From Paracoccaceae bacterium (GTDB taxonomy: Bacteria > Pseudomonadota > Alphaproteobacteria > Rhodobacterales > Rhodobacteraceae), in contig PUNI01000449.1 in NCBI GenBank assembly GCA_003551745.1, positions 1 to 7,108 of the forward strand: a stretch of DNA of 7,108 nucleotides, read 5' to 3'. Of the stretch, positions 5,925-7,108 are shown piece by piece; the first letter of the stretch is position 1, and each line of letters opens with the position of its first letter. The position numbers and the translations under genes were made by a program. The notes under the pieces were generated by a model, which did no database searches, was not told the DNA's origin, and saw only the letters and a program-made list of their open reading frames with translations.

Positions 5925-5975
5925 GCGCCGCCGCCGACGGCCCACGGATTCGTTAGCGATGGCCGCCGGAAACGC

Positions 5976-6004
5976 TTGAAATGCGAACTGTGGCGGACAA
6001 TATT
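5976..6004 (+). promoter_or_regulatory. Candidate sigma-70 promoter for the BI-1 gene
   Basis: TTGAAA (5976-5981) is separated by 17 bases from AATATT (5999-6004). The -35 is good and the -10 moderate, in a patch that is much more A/T-rich than its surroundings. Transcription would begin near 6011, leaving a leader of about 50 bases with a strong GGAGG ribosome site (6051-6055) six bases before ATG 6062. Confidence 0.5.
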
Positions 6005-6061
6005 ACCCCAAAGCGATTTCCGAGCGGGAACCGCCCAGTCGAGGTTTGACGGAGGAAACTG

Positions 6062-6802
6062 ATGGCCGAGTATCAGACGATGCGCCGCACGGCGACCGGC
6101 GTAGGTGCCGCGCAGATCGATGAGGGGCTGCGCGCCCACATGAACAAGGTCTACGGGCTCATGTCCGTGGCCATGGTGCTGACCGGTGGCGTGGCGTGGG
6201 CCGTGGGCACCTCGCCGGCGCTTCTGTCGATCTTCCGCGATCCGCAGACCCTCCAGCCCAACATTCTCGGCTGGATCGTCATGTTCGCGCCGCTGATCTT
6301 CGTCTTCGGTCTTGCCGGCATGATCAACCGGATGTCTGCGGCAACCGCGCAGCTGGCCTTCTATGGCTTCGCCGCCGTGATGGGCCTGTCGATCAGCTGG
6401 ATCTTCGTCGCCTTCACCGGGATCTCGATCGCACAGACCTTCCTCGTCACCGCGATTGCCTTCGCGGGGCTCAGCCTCTGGGGCTACACCACGAAGAAGG
6501 ATCTCTCGGGCTGGGGCACCTTCCTGATCATGGGCGTGATCGGCCTGATCGTGGCGATGATCATCAACATCTTCCTCGCCTCGCCGGCGATCATGTTCGC
6601 CGTGTCGATCCTCGGCGTGCTGATCTTCGCCGGGCTGACGGCCTATGACACGCAGTCGATCAAGAACGAGTACATCCAGAATGCTGCGGCCGGGAATCAG
6701 GAATGGCTGGAGAAGTCGGCGATCATGGGCGCCCTGCGCCTCTACCTCGACTTCATCAACATGTTCATGTTCCTTCTGCAGTTCCTCGGCCAGCGCGAGT
6801 GA
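6062..6802 (+). CDS. Bax inhibitor-1/YccA family membrane protein
   Basis: A 246-residue inner-membrane protein of the BI-1/TMBIM family (E. coli relatives YccA and YbhL; B. subtilis YetJ). A polar N-terminus of about 27 residues is followed by six or seven hydrophobic segments at roughly 29-48, 68-88, 92-116, 120-142, 152-173, 175-194 and a C-terminal segment 222-243. The family's two conserved acidic residues are present: Asp196 in AYDTQSIK and Asp230 in LYLDFINMF, which correspond to the Asp dyad of the YetJ pH-sensitive calcium leak. YccA is known to bind and modulate the FtsH protease, so roles in membrane-protein quality control or ion leak are both possible. Start ATG 6062 has an excellent GGAGG site six bases upstream. 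It appears to be a single-gene transcript, with a promoter before it and an intrinsic terminator after it. Length and motifs are normal for the family. Confidence 0.93.
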   Translation: MAEYQTMRRTATGVGAAQIDEGLRAHMNKVYGLMSVAMVLTGGVAWAVGTSPALLSIFRDPQTLQPNILGWIVMFAPLIFVFGLAGMINRMSAATAQLAFYGFAAVMGLSISWIFVAFTGISIAQTFLVTAIAFAGLSLWGYTTKKDLSGWGTFLIMGVIGLIVAMIINIFLASPAIMFAVSILGVLIFAGLTAYDTQSIKNEYIQNAAAGNQEWLEKSAIMGALRLYLDFINMFMFLLQFLGQRE

Positions 6803-6826
6803 TCGCGGCCGCAGGGCGATGAACAG

Positions 6827-6853
6827 GGCCGGCCCCCGGGGGCCGGCCTTTCT
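6827..6853 (+). terminator. Rho-independent terminator after the BI-1 gene
   Basis: A perfect 22-base palindrome (6827-6848; arms of GGCCGG followed by five C, mirrored) is followed by TTTCT. The RNA would form a very stable GC stem of about nine pairs with a four-base loop. It begins 24 bases after the stop codon. The short, interrupted T-run makes it weaker than a classic terminator on the + strand. There is no T-run on the - strand side. Confidence 0.8.
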
Positions 6854-7035
6854 GATTCGAGGCCCGCGGTGCGCGGGGCAAGCGGCAGCAATGCCGCGGG
6901 TCGCCGGCCAAGCATGCGTCCGGGCGGCCTGTGCATCGCAGAACCGCTCGGTAAGGAGGCCCGCCAGGGTTTGCGGCAAGAACTGCGGTGCGAGGGAGCC
7001 ACGCGCAGGTGACCGCTCCGGCTCGGGTTGCCGTG

Positions 7036-7108
7036 TCATCCAGTCTTAGGAAGACCCAGCCGAGCCGCGAGGTCGGACAGCGCGGCCTGGCCGGGGTCGT
7101 CCCAGGGC
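7036..7108 (-). CDS. Unidentified protein, C-terminal end only (partial)
   Basis: Reading the - strand from the right edge, an open frame of 23 codons ends at TGA (7038-7036). It begins PWDDPGQAALSD and ends LAARLGLPKTG. The amphipathic Ala/Leu helix followed by a short polar tail, and the composition, look like a genuine protein end rather than a chance frame, but this is too little to identify a family. The gene would be convergent with the BI-1 gene. The 182 bases between that gene's terminator and this stop (6854-7035) contain no gene I can support and no clear terminator for this strand. Confidence 0.5.
   Translation of the reverse strand, partial: PWDDPGQAALSDLAARLGLPKTG

Noticed and set aside
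4680..5945. Long open frame on the - strand opposite the quinone oxidoreductase
   Set aside because: Its composition (Arg, Gly, His, Gln-rich) has no recognisable domain, and it mirrors a clear + strand gene. Such shadows are expected in very GC-rich DNA.
5975..6010. Heat-shock (RpoH) promoter, CTTGAA with CCCCA, before the BI-1 gene
   Set aside because: The two elements are about 25 bases apart, too far for RpoH. A sigma-70 reading with a 17-base spacer fits better.
5747..7039. 430-codon open frame on the - strand opposite the BI-1 gene
   Set aside because: Low-complexity Asp/His/Arg-rich translation typical of an antisense shadow. It crosses the terminator and promoter of the BI-1 gene.

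Overview
The window looks like ordinary chromosome from a very GC-rich alphaproteobacterium, most likely a member of the Rhodobacterales/Rhodobacteraceae. The evidence is the strong G/C bias at third codon positions, the protein families present (a BetA-type choline dehydrogenase, a PraR-like XRE regulator, a Rhodobacter-type hemerythrin-domain protein) and a site with exact CtrA spacing. The species cannot be named from this sequence. I see no mobile element, CRISPR array, rRNA or tRNA.

Layout, left to right. A C-rich leader (1-143) with six C-runs precedes betA (choline dehydrogenase, + strand, 144-1796). A 73-bp gap holds a full CtrA-type box (1801-1816). It is followed by a membrane-anchored or secreted staphylococcal-nuclease-like protein (1870-2646, +) and then a hemerythrin-domain protein (about 2732-3316, +). 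That gene meets hisN (inositol-monophosphatase-family histidinol phosphatase, 3313-4152, - strand) tail to tail, and the two stop codons share one CTAG palindrome. Upstream of hisN on the - strand is a 124-residue XRE/HTH regulator (4258-4632, -).

The 329-bp divergent gap 4633-4961 is the most interesting non-coding part. It holds a textbook sigma-54 (-24/-12) promoter aimed at the XRE gene (4686-4702), a T7/A7 tract behind it, and a cluster of GTTTYGC-type repeats and an inverted repeat 130-200 bp upstream of the predicted start of transcription. That is the usual place for enhancer-binding proteins. To the right lie a zinc-free MDR-family NADPH:quinone oxidoreductase (4962-5924, +), a Bax-inhibitor-1/YccA-family membrane protein (6062-6802, +) with its own sigma-70-like promoter and a strong intrinsic terminator (6827-6853), and the last 23 codons of an unidentified - strand gene that runs off the right edge (7036-7108).

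The genes do not form one obvious pathway. BetA makes the osmoprotectant glycine betaine, HisN serves histidine synthesis, BI-1 is linked to membrane-protein homeostasis, and the nuclease and hemerythrin proteins may be co-transcribed. I found no convincing undescribed system. The findings best worth following are regulatory: the sigma-54-driven XRE gene with its repeat cluster, and the CtrA box in front of the nuclease.
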